Shown: one piece after another, positions 25,033 through 34,344 of the stretch
Position numbering within the stretch: the first letter of the stretch is position 1
Layout: every line of letters starts with the position of its first letter
Origin: an uncultured Lachnospiraceae bacterium
GTDB taxonomy: Bacteria; Bacillota; Clostridia; Lachnospirales; Lachnospiraceae
DNA: 64,000 bases
Reading direction: 5' to 3'
Assembly: GCA_949878435.1 (NCBI GenBank)
Contig: CATLAK010000017.1
Coordinates: 1 to 64,000 of the forward strand
Translations under genes and position numbers: made by a program
Notes under the pieces: generated by a model
The model's database searches: none
What the model was told of the DNA's origin: nothing
The model's input: the letters and a program-made list of their open reading frames with translations, nothing else

Positions 25033-25668
25033 TCATGCTCCTATCATAGATGTCTTGAAACTTTCTATTTCACTGCTGATATTCCTGCAGATCAACGCCC
25101 GCATAACGCTGCTCTCCAAGTGCAATTCCTGATTTGCCCCGAACTGATACAGGGCAAAGCAAATGATTTTAGATAAAATCATCATCATCAGATACTCCCT
25201 GTCCTCCTGTGCAAGTCCTGTAACGTCCTCCATCTCTTTGTCCACGAGCATGCGCACCAGATCCATGAACACGATTTCATCTTCTCTCTTTTTCCTGACC
25301 ATTTCCCGCAGCTTAGCACTGATTGCCGAATGATCCATTAAAACATGCAGGGCGCGGAAAAAACAGTTGGTATTTGCAAAGTGTTCCTCCATATCCATCA
25401 AAATAAAGTCCACCTTTGCGCACAGATCTTTTTCATGTTCAAAGCGCCTGCACAGGCTTTGACATACATTCTTCATCGCATAAAAGAGCGCCCCGGCAAT
25501 CATCTCCTCTTTATTGGAAAAATATTCGTAAGCAGTACCCTTTCCAATCCCTGCTTTGGCGGTTATCTCCGCAACCGTCAGATTATTCAGATCTGCCCCT
25601 TCCGTAAACAGTTCGATGACCGCCTCATATACAGCCGTCTTCTTAGGTGATAATCCGGTACCGTCCAT
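25033..25668 (-). CDS. TetR/AcrR family transcriptional regulator
   Basis: N-terminal helix-turn-helix (about 10-55: LTVAEITAKAGIGKGTAYEYFSNKEEM) with the TetR turn, and an all-helical ligand domain to 211. It starts 3 bp after the RND gene stop, so it is likely autoregulated with it through the palindromic site near the RND promoter at 30069-30088. Inducer unknown. Confidence 0.9.
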   Translation of the reverse strand: MDGTGLSPKKTAVYEAVIELFTEGADLNNLTVAEITAKAGIGKGTAYEYFSNKEEMIAGALFYAMKNVCQSLCRRFEHEKDLCAKVDFILMDMEEHFANTNCFFRALHVLMDHSAISAKLREMVRKKREDEIVFMDLVRMLVDKEMEDVTGLAQEDREYLMMMILSKIICFALYQFGANQELHLESSVMRALICRNISSEIESFKTSMIGA

Positions 25669-25671
25669 GGC

Positions 25672-28600
25672 TTACTCCTCCCCCATTTCTTCTGTTTTCT
25701 GCTGTACCTTCTTTTTTAAAAGTCCCTTCCATCCGCCGTCCCGCTTTTCTTTCTCCTTTTTCTCTTTTGAGAAAATATCATAAATGCAGGGAATCACCAC
25801 CAGCGTAAGCAAAGTACCGTAGGTGAGCCCTCCAATGGTGACCACCGCCATGGGTTTTGCCAGCTCTGACCCCATATCTTTGCTAAAGACCATGGTACAC
25901 AACGCCAGAATCGTGGTCAGCGCCGTCATCAGAACGGGACGAAGCCTGGTCCTTCCCGCTGTGAGAATCGCCTCCCGTTTTTCCATGCCCTCCCCGCGCA
26001 GCTGATTCATGTAGTCTACCAGCACAATACCATTATTGACGATAATACCGGAAAGCATTACAAATCCGATCAACGCAATTACACTGAGTTCGCTTCCGCT
26101 GACAATAAGCCCCATGAAACCTCCGGTAAAGGCAAGGGGAATGGTGAACATAATGATAAACGGCGACAGCAGGGACTGGAACTGGGCAACCATGATCAGA
26201 TACATAAAGATCAGCGCCAGTATCAGCATCAAATACAACTGTTCCATGGCGTCCGTGATGGTTTCATTTTCACCGCTCATCACCAGCGAATAACCCGCAG
26301 GCATATTGTAATGCGCCAGTTTCCGCTCCAATGCATCCGATACCAGCCCCACATTATAACCTTCTGCAATCTCGGCAGACACGGCAATATATCTGTTCTG
26401 GTCAATTCTGTTCACTGATTTAGGGGAAATTGTATCCTGGAAAAGCGCAATATCCGACAACGGCACCTTTTCTTTGGTACCGTCCTGCCTTGTACAATCC
26501 AGTTCGATTTCCCTTGCCAGCATCCGGGTCAGCTCCATATCGCCGGCATGCTTCACATAAATACTATATTCTGCTTCCTGTGCCTCCAGCGTGGTTGCAC
26601 TTGAGGCTTCCTCCAATTTTGCATAAACCTGCTGGAACACCTCCGCCACCGTCAAGCCATACTCGATTGCCTTATCTCTGTCAACGATGATGCGCATCTC
26701 TCCTGTGGAATCCCCCAAGCCGTCAGACACATTGGCAGTGCCCTCCACGCCCTCGACGATTCTTGCCACATCGGAAGCAATCTCCTGCAGCTTATCTATA
26801 TCACGCCCTCTCACTTCCACGGTAATACCGCTTCCTCCCATGGCGCTCATGTCCATAGAAGAGGTGTCGATGACGATTTCCGCTTCCTTCTCTTTACACA
26901 GATCGGTCATTTCTTCCATGATCTCATCTGCAATCACATCATTGGATTTCTTTTTATCCCGGCTTAAAGTGACATAAATCATAGTCTCATTGGTCGCCGC
27001 ATTTCCGCCGCCTGTGAGCATGGACAGGGAGGATGTGCTTGCCATTGCACCCACATCAGAAATCTCTTCCCGCGCCATCAGACGTTTCACCACCTCATCC
27101 GTCACCTGTGCCGTCTCCTCAAGGGGGGTATCCTTCGGCAGGGTAACGGTGATGGTAAACTGGGTGCTGTCCATATCCGGCATGAAGGCGGTTCCCTTTG
27201 CATAAGATGCCACAGCGCTTATCACCAGGAACACGATTACAAGGATGAGCACCACCGGCTTAAACCGAAGCGCCAGCTTTAGCAGTTTCTCATACACCTT
27301 CATCAGGCCTGTAAAAAACTTCCCGTCTGTTTGTTCCTTTGTCTTTACCAGTACCTTGGAGGACATTGCCGGCACCACCGTAAGCGCTATGACAAGACTT
27401 GCCAGCAGGGAGTAGGCAATGGTCAGCCCCATGTCCACGAACAGCTGTCTGGTAATGCCTTCCGTAAATACAATAGGCAAAAATACGCATACCGTAGTCA
27501 GCGTGGATGCCATGATTGCCCCTGCAACTTCCCCGGCGCCTTCTATCGCCGCTTCCTTCGCCGAATATCCCATATTGCGCATCCGGTAGATATTTTCGAT
27601 GACCACGATGGAATTATCCACCAGCATACCGATTCCCAGCGCAAGCCCCGACAAGGATATGACATTCAGTGTCACATTGCTGAAATACATGCAGACGATT
27701 GCCGTAACCAGGCTGATCGGAATAGAGCAGGCAATAACAGCCGTGGGTCTTAAATCCTTTAGGAACAAAATCAAAATCAAGATTGCCAGCACAGCGCCGA
27801 ACAGGATATTGTTGATAATGGAATCCATGACAAGATCGATGTAAATTCCCTGATCCATCAGGGTAATGAGCATCAGATTGTCATTCTCCTCCATTAATTT
27901 TTCAAACTTGTCAAGAATCTTGTCCGACACGTCCCCGGTGGAATAGCCTGTCTGCTTCTGGATCGTCACCATGATTCCCGGAGCCCCGTTTACATTGGCA
28001 TAGATATCCCCTGAATTGTCTGTCATGAACACATCTGCCACATCTTCCAAAGTGATGATATCCACACCCTCCATTTCAAGATTTAAGAGGGGCATTTTTT
28101 TCAGTTCTTCTACATCCTCAGGCTTATCTCCCACACGGATCAGGAAAGAAATTCCCTCTTCCGTCACATAACCTGCCGGCATGGAAAAGTTCTGTGCCTG
28201 CAACAGCGCCTCCACCGTGTCCACCGTCAGGATGCTGTTCATGTCTGCCTTATTATAGGCATCCTCCCTGCCTTCTTCTAACTGTTCCTCCCCATCCTTA
28301 ATCTGCTCTAAGGCATCTGCCAGCTGCTTGGCGGTATCGTTTAACTGCTTTTCTCCGTCCCTGATCTGTTCCCAGCCGGAATCAATCTGCTCCTGCCCGC
28401 TTTCTAACTGCTTCTCCCCTGACTCCAACTGCTTTTCGCTTGCCTCAAGCTGTGTCTTTGCAAGATTCATCTGCAGTTCTCCCAGGCTGATGGTGGTCTG
28501 GGCATTGGCAATCTCCGTCGCCGCCTGCATGTTGCCGATATATAACTGGCTCAGCGCACTGTCAAGCAGAGCAATGTTGTTGTCCAGCTCGGAAATCTTT

Positions 28601-29967
28601 CCTTCCATCTCTGCTATAGACTTTTTGTAGGTATCTATAAGCTGCTGTATCGCCGCGGACTGGCTTCCCATCTGTTCCTCAATCCGGTCCCATACCTCCT
28701 TTTGTCCTTCCAGCATCGTCTTCTTATTGCTGATCAAGGCTTTGACCTCTCCCACCATGGTCGTATCGGTGGGCGTAAAATCCGGGGCAAGGAAGGTCTC
28801 TGTCTTTACTCTTACCTCCTCGTCCAGATCCACATATAATTTACTGTCATCTTCCCCCGCCAAAAGCCCCTCTAATTCCTCTGCAGCGCTGATTCCCTGC
28901 TCAATCTCTTCCTTGGACGGCATTCCCTCCGGCAGAAGGGAATCTAAGATTCCTCCTGTGCCGTCCAGATTCTTTTCCGCCTCTTCCAGCATGGTCTTCA
29001 TCTGGGCAATCTCTAAGGTGAGATGTACCTTGGCTGCCTCCGCCTCCGCCTTGGCGGTTAAAAGTTTGGTCTCCGCCGCTGCAAGTTCCTTTGCCGCCTC
29101 ATCCTTTTTATTGGAAAGCTCACTCTTGCCTTCTTCCAGCTTCAGCCTGTTTTCTTCGATTTCCGCCTTGCCGTCGGCTATTTCCTGCCTTCCGTCTTCC
29201 AGTTCCTTTCGGGTGTCATCCAGTTCCTTTTGACTGTCTGTCAAAGTCTGCCGGGAATCCGCAAGTTCCTTCCGGGCATCATTGATCTCTGCCTGTCCGT
29301 CATAAACCTCCTGCCGGTTTTCTTCCAGTTCTTCCCGGGCTTCCTCTATTTCCTCATCAATGGAGCCGAACACCTGCTCATTGATCTTATCAATCTTTTC
29401 CTGCCGGATGACGACGCTCACGCTTTCCTCCAAAAGCCCGGTGGCGCTTGCAGAAGCAACGCCTTCAATACTTTCCAGTTCCGGAATAATCGTATTTTGC
29501 GTCATCGCCGTTATCTGGGCGGCATCCATATCATTGGCGCCCACTGCTGCAATCATGACAGGCAGCATGTCCGGATTCAGCTTCATAATAATGGGGTTCC
29601 CCACAGAATCGTCCCAGAAGCTCTTAATCTGGTCCAGATTCTCCCGGATCTCCAGAGATACCGCATTCATATCCGTAGACTGCGCAAACTCAAGGACGAC
29701 CATAGAATAATTTTCACTGGATATGGATTGAATGCTCTCAATGTTGCTCACCGTTGCCATAGACGATTCCACCGGCTTCGTAACCACCATCTCCACCGTC
29801 TCCGGACTTGCCCCCGGATAAGTGGTCATCACGATTACATAAGGCAGGCTGATATTGGGCAGCAAGTCGGTGGTCATCCTGGTAAACGCCACCACCCCCA
29901 GGACAATCGCCAGCACCACTGCCACCAGCACCGTATATGGTTTTTTAACACTGAATTTTGATAACAT
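25672..29967 (-). CDS. RND-family exporter with long coiled-coil insertion
   Basis: 1431 residues against about 1040 for AcrB-type pumps. The ends are classical: FSVKKPYTVLVAVVLAIVLG (helix 1), TYPGASPETVEMVVTKPVE, then a middle helix cluster with SGLALGIGMLVDNSIVVIENI and a late cluster with GIVVNNGIVLVDYMNQLRGEG. The excess is one block, about 203-572, of nearly pure heptads, with a GEKQLES-type repeat around 510-560 and a short less regular stretch near 335-410. Gram-positives lack TolC-type channels, so the block may span the wall or contact a partner, as in YhgE-like proteins. The ATG at 29967 follows AAGGAG; upstream codons are open but unlike the family. First gene of a five-gene run. 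Confidence 0.9.
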   Translation of the reverse strand: MLSKFSVKKPYTVLVAVVLAIVLGVVAFTRMTTDLLPNISLPYVIVMTTYPGASPETVEMVVTKPVESSMATVSNIESIQSISSENYSMVVLEFAQSTDMNAVSLEIRENLDQIKSFWDDSVGNPIIMKLNPDMLPVMIAAVGANDMDAAQITAMTQNTIIPELESIEGVASASATGLLEESVSVVIRQEKIDKINEQVFGSIDEEIEEAREELEENRQEVYDGQAEINDARKELADSRQTLTDSQKELDDTRKELEDGRQEIADGKAEIEENRLKLEEGKSELSNKKDEAAKELAAAETKLLTAKAEAEAAKVHLTLEIAQMKTMLEEAEKNLDGTGGILDSLLPEGMPSKEEIEQGISAAEELEGLLAGEDDSKLYVDLDEEVRVKTETFLAPDFTPTDTTMVGEVKALISNKKTMLEGQKEVWDRIEEQMGSQSAAIQQLIDTYKKSIAEMEGKISELDNNIALLDSALSQLYIGNMQAATEIANAQTTISLGELQMNLAKTQLEASEKQLESGEKQLESGQEQIDSGWEQIRDGEKQLNDTAKQLADALEQIKDGEEQLEEGREDAYNKADMNSILTVDTVEALLQAQNFSMPAGYVTEEGISFLIRVGDKPEDVEELKKMPLLNLEMEGVDIITLEDVADVFMTDNSGDIYANVNGAPGIMVTIQKQTGYSTGDVSDKILDKFEKLMEENDNLMLITLMDQGIYIDLVMDSIINNILFGAVLAILILILFLKDLRPTAVIACSIPISLVTAIVCMYFSNVTLNVISLSGLALGIGMLVDNSIVVIENIYRMRNMGYSAKEAAIEGAGEVAGAIMASTLTTVCVFLPIVFTEGITRQLFVDMGLTIAYSLLASLVIALTVVPAMSSKVLVKTKEQTDGKFFTGLMKVYEKLLKLALRFKPVVLILVIVFLVISAVASYAKGTAFMPDMDSTQFTITVTLPKDTPLEETAQVTDEVVKRLMAREEISDVGAMASTSSLSMLTGGGNAATNETMIYVTLSRDKKKSNDVIADEIMEEMTDLCKEKEAEIVIDTSSMDMSAMGGSGITVEVRGRDIDKLQEIASDVARIVEGVEGTANVSDGLGDSTGEMRIIVDRDKAIEYGLTVAEVFQQVYAKLEEASSATTLEAQEAEYSIYVKHAGDMELTRMLAREIELDCTRQDGTKEKVPLSDIALFQDTISPKSVNRIDQNRYIAVSAEIAEGYNVGLVSDALERKLAHYNMPAGYSLVMSGENETITDAMEQLYLMLILALIFMYLIMVAQFQSLLSPFIIMFTIPLAFTGGFMGLIVSGSELSVIALIGFVMLSGIIVNNGIVLVDYMNQLRGEGMEKREAILTAGRTRLRPVLMTALTTILALCTMVFSKDMGSELAKPMAVVTIGGLTYGTLLTLVVIPCIYDIFSKEKKEKEKRDGGWKGLLKKKVQQKTEEMGEE

Positions 29968-30006
29968 ATGTATCCGCTCCTTATCCAAATTTATGCTCGA
30001 ACAAAA

Positions 30007-30039
30007 GTGCGCTTCACACACCCTCGTGTCCAAGCGCAC
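30007..30039 (-). promoter_or_regulatory. Leader hairpin of the RND operon
   Basis: GTGCGCTT pairs perfectly with AAGCGCAC, with an inner ACAC/GTGT stem. Only T4 follows, so it may be a weak attenuator or a stabilising 5' structure. Confidence 0.45.
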
Positions 30040-30068
30040 ACTCCATTCTTTTCATGACACCGCAATTC

Positions 30069-30088
30069 CCGTCCGACCAGTCAGTCAG
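30069..30088. promoter_or_regulatory. Candidate TetR operator
   Basis: An imperfect 20-bp palindrome, CCGTCCGACCAGTCAGTCAG on the + strand, with a GAC..GTC centre typical of AcrR-type operators. It lies just downstream of the RND promoter, where a bound TetR protein would block transcription. Confidence 0.55.
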
Positions 30089-30108
30089 ATTTGGCATTAA
30101 CATGTTTT

Positions 30109-30137
30109 AGTATATTGTTAAACCACGCGCCTGTCAA
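30109..30137 (-). promoter_or_regulatory. Strong promoter of the RND operon
   Basis: On the minus strand TTGACA (30132-30137), 17-bp spacer, TATACT (30109-30114). A near-consensus sigma-A promoter with the operator right after it. Confidence 0.85.
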
Positions 30138-30186
30138 TATTCACTCCCTATTTTTTATGCTTATTTAAGATTTTGGATTCATATAT

Positions 30187-30867
30187 TTATTGAATTACCT
30201 CATAGCGCAATCTAAGATAGGAGTTCTCCAAAACTACGCACTCTTGCAATTTCAACACGCCTAATTTTGATAATTCGCTTTCTGACAATAAAGATTTTCC
30301 ATCAATTAAGGTAGATGTATCTTTACCGCCAATTAATACAGGCGCTACGACAATATCAACGTAATCGATCAGCTTTTCACGAAGAAAAAGACCGTTTAAT
30401 GTACCGCCGGTTTGTATCGTTATTCTCTCGCAGCTATATTCTGATTTAAGCTTTGTAAGAACATCTTTCAATGACAGTTCATTTTGGTAGATGATCTGGA
30501 GATTATCTTCTTTCATTTCAAATGCCGGATGGTTTTTGTTGGATGTAACCAACACAAATTGTTTCGATAAAGCGCAAAAATAGCGTACGCCATGTTCCTT
30601 TAAATGATTATTATCAATTATAACAAAGGAGACAGGCGTTTTCTTTGGCATGTTCGCTGTGTTAATGCCGAGTTTGGCTTGCACTCTTCCTGAATTAAGC
30701 GACCATAAATCTGTTGTCTGTTCTATTTCATAATATTGATGTAGTCCTTCTTTAACTCCTGCTATTTTAGGGAAATCCTTGTCCACGTCTAAATGGTCTG
30801 ATGCGCCAGTGCTGATTTTACCGTCAACAGACATCAGCATAAATAGTGTTGTAATAGGTCTGTCCAT
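30187..30867 (-). CDS. RibD C-terminal-like reductase
   Basis: Stand-alone dihydrofolate-reductase-like domain of the RibD family (226 residues): RPITTLFMLMSVDGKISTG at the start, ITIQTGGTLNGLFLREKLIDYV and VVAPVLIGGKDTSTL in the second half. RibD reduces a pyrimidine intermediate in riboflavin synthesis, but the deaminase half is absent and no other rib gene is nearby, so the substrate is open. It follows sigH by 25 bp on the same strand. Confidence 0.8.
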   Translation of the reverse strand: MDRPITTLFMLMSVDGKISTGASDHLDVDKDFPKIAGVKEGLHQYYEIEQTTDLWSLNSGRVQAKLGINTANMPKKTPVSFVIIDNNHLKEHGVRYFCALSKQFVLVTSNKNHPAFEMKEDNLQIIYQNELSLKDVLTKLKSEYSCERITIQTGGTLNGLFLREKLIDYVDIVVAPVLIGGKDTSTLIDGKSLLSESELSKLGVLKLQECVVLENSYLRLRYEVIQ

Positions 30868-30892
30868 TTTATTCCTCCAATTTTCCGCCTGT

Positions 30893-31537
30893 TTATCGTA
30901 AGATCGCTTTCTTTAATTTCGTCTTGATTCTCTGGAGGGCATTGTCTGTAGATTTATCGTCTCTCCCTAAAACCTTTGCAATTTGATTGTATTTCATTCC
31001 GGTAAGGTATAAATCCAAGACCTGGTTTTCAAAAGGACTGAGCTCCTTTTCTATTATTTTTTCCAAGAGTTCCACATTTTCTCTGTCAATCAGGAGGTCT
31101 TCCGGATTTTGCTCTGATTGTGACAACATACTGTCGATCAGTTCCCGTTCTTCTCCGCCTTCTGATCCTCCATTTTCGGAGGCATTGGCATAGAGAGATA
31201 TGTACGTGTTGAGCGGGGTGTGTTTTTGCCTTCCCGCCGCCTGCACAGCTGTGTACATCTGTCTCGATACACACAAATCAGCAAAAGTGAAGAAACTGGC
31301 ATCCCGTCCTGTATCGTAATCGCGTATTGCTTTAAAGAGTCCGATCATCCCCTCTTGAATCAGATCCTCTCTGTCAGCGCCTAAAATATACATGGATTTT
31401 GCTTTGCTGCGCACAAGGTTCTTATACTTATCCATGATATAATCCGTGATGGCGGATTCGCCGTCACGCAGGCGTACAATCAGTTCCTCGTCGCTGTATT
31501 TTTCATAGTCTTTGTTTCCAAATCCCGTCTGTTCCAA
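30893..31537 (-). CDS. sigH: RNA polymerase sigma factor SigH-like
   Basis: Sigma-70 family, SigH group. Region 2 includes DEELIVRLRDGESAITDYIMDKYKNLVR and EDLIQEGMIGLFKAIRDYD; region 4 includes LSPFENQVLDLYLTGMKYNQIAKVLG. The preferred start is TTG 31537, just after the stop of the SGNH gene, since AGGAAGG lies 8 bp before it; ATG 31576 has no ribosome binding site and would overlap the upstream gene. This gives 214 residues, the usual SigH size. In Bacillus SigH drives early-stationary genes. It closes the conserved cysE-cysS-mrnC-rlmB-x-sigH order. Confidence 0.9.
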   Translation of the reverse strand: MEQTGFGNKDYEKYSDEELIVRLRDGESAITDYIMDKYKNLVRSKAKSMYILGADREDLIQEGMIGLFKAIRDYDTGRDASFFTFADLCVSRQMYTAVQAAGRQKHTPLNTYISLYANASENGGSEGGEERELIDSMLSQSEQNPEDLLIDRENVELLEKIIEKELSPFENQVLDLYLTGMKYNQIAKVLGRDDKSTDNALQRIKTKLKKAILR

Positions 31538-31541
31538 AATA

Positions 31542-33041
31542 TCATCCTTCCTGTCCTTCCAAGTCCTCTTCGCCATACATTTTGATAAGTTCTGCGGCTA
31601 TATGCTCTGCTAAAACGGAATAGCCGTCCGGATTGCAGTGCACGCCATCGGGCATATAATTGTAAATGACTGCCGCGTCATGGGTATCGAGCATATTAGA
31701 ATTGTAAAGATCGATTACCGGAATATCATACTCTGTCGCAAGCTGGATGATTACATCCACAAGTGCTGACTGCGGCAACAGATAATCTTTCTCTTTCTTA
31801 AGCATATCATGGAGCACATTGGGAAGGGGCGTCACAAATACAATTTCCGCATTTGGATAATTTTCTTTAAGTCCTCTCATAAGTTCGTCCAGATCTCCAA
31901 TAAAGGTCCCTGCCTTCCGCTCTTCCATCGAGCCGATATCTTTTTCGCTCATGCAGAAACCGTCGTTGGTGCCTCCCATGACAAGAATCAGATCTGTATC
32001 TGCCGGAATTTCTTTGTATCTGTCCACAAAGGCATTTGCCCAATATCTGCCGATGGAAGAACCGCCGATTCCCAGATTCGTCACATTCTCCGCCTGTAAT
32101 AGCTCTTTTAATCTGGTTGGATAAGCGTATTGCTGATAATTTTCCTTATCACTTAAATTTGCGGCTTCTGTGATGCTGTCACCCAAGCAGGCGATAGAGA
32201 CATCCGAAAAATCAGCCCGGCTTGAAGCTATGGCTTCCAGATCCTTCTTATTCTGCATCTGGGTTTCCATGTAGGAACCGCGGATTTTCTGTCTTTCAGC
32301 AAGGGTATTGCCGGAAATTTCTCCCACAAAATTTCCTGAAATGTCGTACCCATCCATGTGATTCTGGGAAACGCTGCTGTTCCCAGTGACGTCTGCGCCT
32401 TCCGGCAATGCGTTTCCTGTGACATCTGCATCCGCAGGCAATATATTCCCTGTCACATCTATACCTGCAGGCAGTCCATTTCCTGTCACATCTGTATCCA
32501 CAGGCTGCTCATTTCCTGTCACATCTGTATCCTCCGGCAGCTCATTCCCTGTTATATCTATGCCCTCAGGCAATTCGTTCCCTATCATATCTATGCCCTC
32601 AGGCAGTTCGCTTCCTGGCATATCTATGTCCTCAGGCAGTTCGCTTCCTGGCATATCTATGTCCTCAGGCAGTTCGCTTCCTGGCGCGCCCGCATTCTCG
32701 CCGGGAGCCTCTGAAATATCTGTTTCTTCCGCAGACATTTCCTGAGACTGCGTGTAATCCTCTTCTGCAAAAACGCCCCAGCCCTCACCGGATCCTTCCA
32801 TTCCAAAAAATTCACTATTCTCTGCGATAAATGCCGTAAGCGCTTCCTGATCCTGAGAAATCTGGCTGATCGTCACCTGCATATCCGAAACATCCGCATA
32901 CGCCTGCTCATACCGCACCAGCCGCTCGCTTTCCCATTTCCACGCCTCGTATGCCTGCATCCCTTTGTCGATTCCCACTGCCGCAAGCATGATGCCTGCC
33001 ATTGCAATCATCACCAGCAAAATCTTATTTATCTTTTCCAT
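31542..33041 (-). CDS. Membrane-anchored SGNH/GDSL hydrolase with 11-residue repeats
   Basis: 499 residues. An N-terminal signal-anchor (about 6-25) is followed by a short helical stalk, nine 11-residue repeats of the form P/T-G-S/N-x-L-P-x-x-x-D-M/V (120-218) and a C-terminal SGNH hydrolase from about 280. The hydrolase has GDSIT (S289), G-G-S at 326-328, GGTND (356-360) and DGVHCNPDG with D465 and H468, so the catalytic set is complete. Likely an extracellular esterase, for example O-deacetylation of wall polysaccharide; substrate not determined. It sits where yacP lies in Bacillus, between rlmB and sigH, and is coupled to sigH. Confidence 0.85.
   Translation of the reverse strand: MEKINKILLVMIAMAGIMLAAVGIDKGMQAYEAWKWESERLVRYEQAYADVSDMQVTISQISQDQEALTAFIAENSEFFGMEGSGEGWGVFAEEDYTQSQEMSAEETDISEAPGENAGAPGSELPEDIDMPGSELPEDIDMPGSELPEGIDMIGNELPEGIDITGNELPEDTDVTGNEQPVDTDVTGNGLPAGIDVTGNILPADADVTGNALPEGADVTGNSSVSQNHMDGYDISGNFVGEISGNTLAERQKIRGSYMETQMQNKKDLEAIASSRADFSDVSIACLGDSITEAANLSDKENYQQYAYPTRLKELLQAENVTNLGIGGSSIGRYWANAFVDRYKEIPADTDLILVMGGTNDGFCMSEKDIGSMEERKAGTFIGDLDELMRGLKENYPNAEIVFVTPLPNVLHDMLKKEKDYLLPQSALVDVIIQLATEYDIPVIDLYNSNMLDTHDAAVIYNYMPDGVHCNPDGYSVLAEHIAAELIKMYGEEDLEGQEG
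32388..32684 (-). repeat. 33-bp tandem repeat array in the SGNH gene (9 units)
   Basis: In-frame units of 33 bp encode the 11-residue repeats. The three units nearest the gene's 5' end (about 32590-32684) are almost identical in DNA, including CAGGCAGTTCGCTTCCTGG on the + strand; later units have drifted. Slippage could change the copy number without breaking the frame. Confidence 0.9.
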
Positions 33042-33069
33042 ATAATCTTCTTATTGCTCCCTGCCATTT

Positions 33070-33825
33070 CTACAGCAATCTCTGACGGACGATCTCATAG
33101 GCAAGCACCCCTGCTGCCACAGATGCATTCAAAGAGTCTATGTCGCCTTTCATTGGAATCGCAGCTGTCAGATCGCATTTTTCCTTTACCAGCCGTCCCA
33201 CGCCTTCCCCTTCAGAGCCTATCACAAGACCAATCGGTCCCTTTAAATTAAGGTCATACATTCTGGTGCCGTCCATATCCGCACACACGAACCAAAGTCC
33301 TCTTTCCTTCAATTCTTCAATGGTCTTGGCAAGGTTCGTCACCTTCACCACGGGCGTATAATTGAGCGCACCCGCCGAAGTTCTCGCCACAACCGCCGTA
33401 AGCCCTGCCGCCCGGTTCTTTGGAATGATTACCCCGTGCGCCCCTGCTAAGTTCGCCGTCCTGATGATAGCGCCCAGGTTATGGGGATCTTCTATATTGT
33501 CCAGAAAAATAAAAAAGGGGGGCTCGTCCTTTTGCTGTGCCAGTCTGAACAAATCTTCCATCTCCGCATATTCATAAGCTGCCGCACAGGCAATTACGCC
33601 CTGATGCTTCCCGGTTTCGGACATCTGGTCAAGGCGCTCTTTTGCCGCATACTTTATCAGTACGTCTTTCTTCCTCGCTTCCCGTTTGATGGTGAGGATG
33701 GGACCGTCCTGACAGCCATCCTGTATGTAAATCTTATCAATGGGTCTTCCTGAACGAAGTGCCTCGATAACAGCATTTCTTCCCTCTATCATTGATTCAT
33801 TGATTCTCTGCCTTGCTTCCTCCAA
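33070..33825 (-). CDS. rlmB: 23S rRNA (guanosine-2'-O-)-methyltransferase RlmB-like
   Basis: SPOUT-class TrmH-family methyltransferase, 251 residues. The N-terminal substrate-binding domain (MIEGRNAVIEAL) is followed by the knot: FLDNIEDPHNLGAIIRTANLAG (motif 1), GLVIGSEGEGVGRLV (motif 2) and IPMKGDIDSLNASVAAGVLAYE (motif 3). The TTG start at 33825 has AAGGAGG at 7 bp; ATG 33792 is also possible. Between mrnC and the SGNH gene on the same strand. Confidence 0.94.
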   Translation of the reverse strand: MEEARQRINESMIEGRNAVIEALRSGRPIDKIYIQDGCQDGPILTIKREARKKDVLIKYAAKERLDQMSETGKHQGVIACAAAYEYAEMEDLFRLAQQKDEPPFFIFLDNIEDPHNLGAIIRTANLAGAHGVIIPKNRAAGLTAVVARTSAGALNYTPVVKVTNLAKTIEELKERGLWFVCADMDGTRMYDLNLKGPIGLVIGSEGEGVGRLVKEKCDLTAAIPMKGDIDSLNASVAAGVLAYEIVRQRLL

Positions 33826-33888
33826 TTTACTGCCTCCTTCTGTTCCTCCATATTTATATCCATATCTTTTCTTTGTATTCGCCGTTTT

Positions 33889-34344
33889 CTACTTACTTTC
33901 ATCTGACTTGTCCATATTGATGTTATGTAAACCAATCTGGATGAGCTGGAGCGCCCGTTCCATCTGGTCGGTGAGGTAAAGATATCCCATCAGCGCTTCT
34001 AACCCTGTCGCCCTCTTGTATTCTCCCATAGTCGCATTTTTTGCCATCGTGTACGGCTTTGCATTTTTGCCTCTTTTATAGACAGCAAGTTCTTCCGGCA
34101 AAAGTTCTTCCATAATCGCTTCTGTTAAAAGTGCCTGCGCAGGCGCCTTTACAAACTGAATGGTCTTATTGTGCAGCTTGTTGGCGGAAGTATTGCCTTC
34201 AAGGACCACTGCTGTGCGGAAAATCAAGTCATACACTGCATCGCCGATATACGCAAGCGTAAGAGGTGAATATGTCCTGATATCCACCTCTTTTAAAGCA
34301 AAGCTTTTTTTAATTAATGTCAACAGACTTATGCTCTCTTCCAT
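33889..34344 (-). CDS. mrnC: Mini-ribonuclease III
   Basis: Processes the ends of 23S rRNA precursor. 151 residues of RNase III catalytic domain without a dsRNA-binding domain: SPLTLAYIGDAVYDLIFRT carries the acidic site, then KAPAQALL and YKRATGLEALMGYLYLT. It overlaps the end of cysS by 16 bp, the same coupling seen in many Firmicutes. Confidence 0.95.
   Translation of the reverse strand: MEESISLLTLIKKSFALKEVDIRTYSPLTLAYIGDAVYDLIFRTAVVLEGNTSANKLHNKTIQFVKAPAQALLTEAIMEELLPEELAVYKRGKNAKPYTMAKNATMGEYKRATGLEALMGYLYLTDQMERALQLIQIGLHNINMDKSDESK

Noticed and set aside
32388-32684. Possible CRISPR array (33-bp repeats)
   Set aside because: The repeats are contiguous, without spacers, and in frame in the SGNH gene; no cas gene is present.
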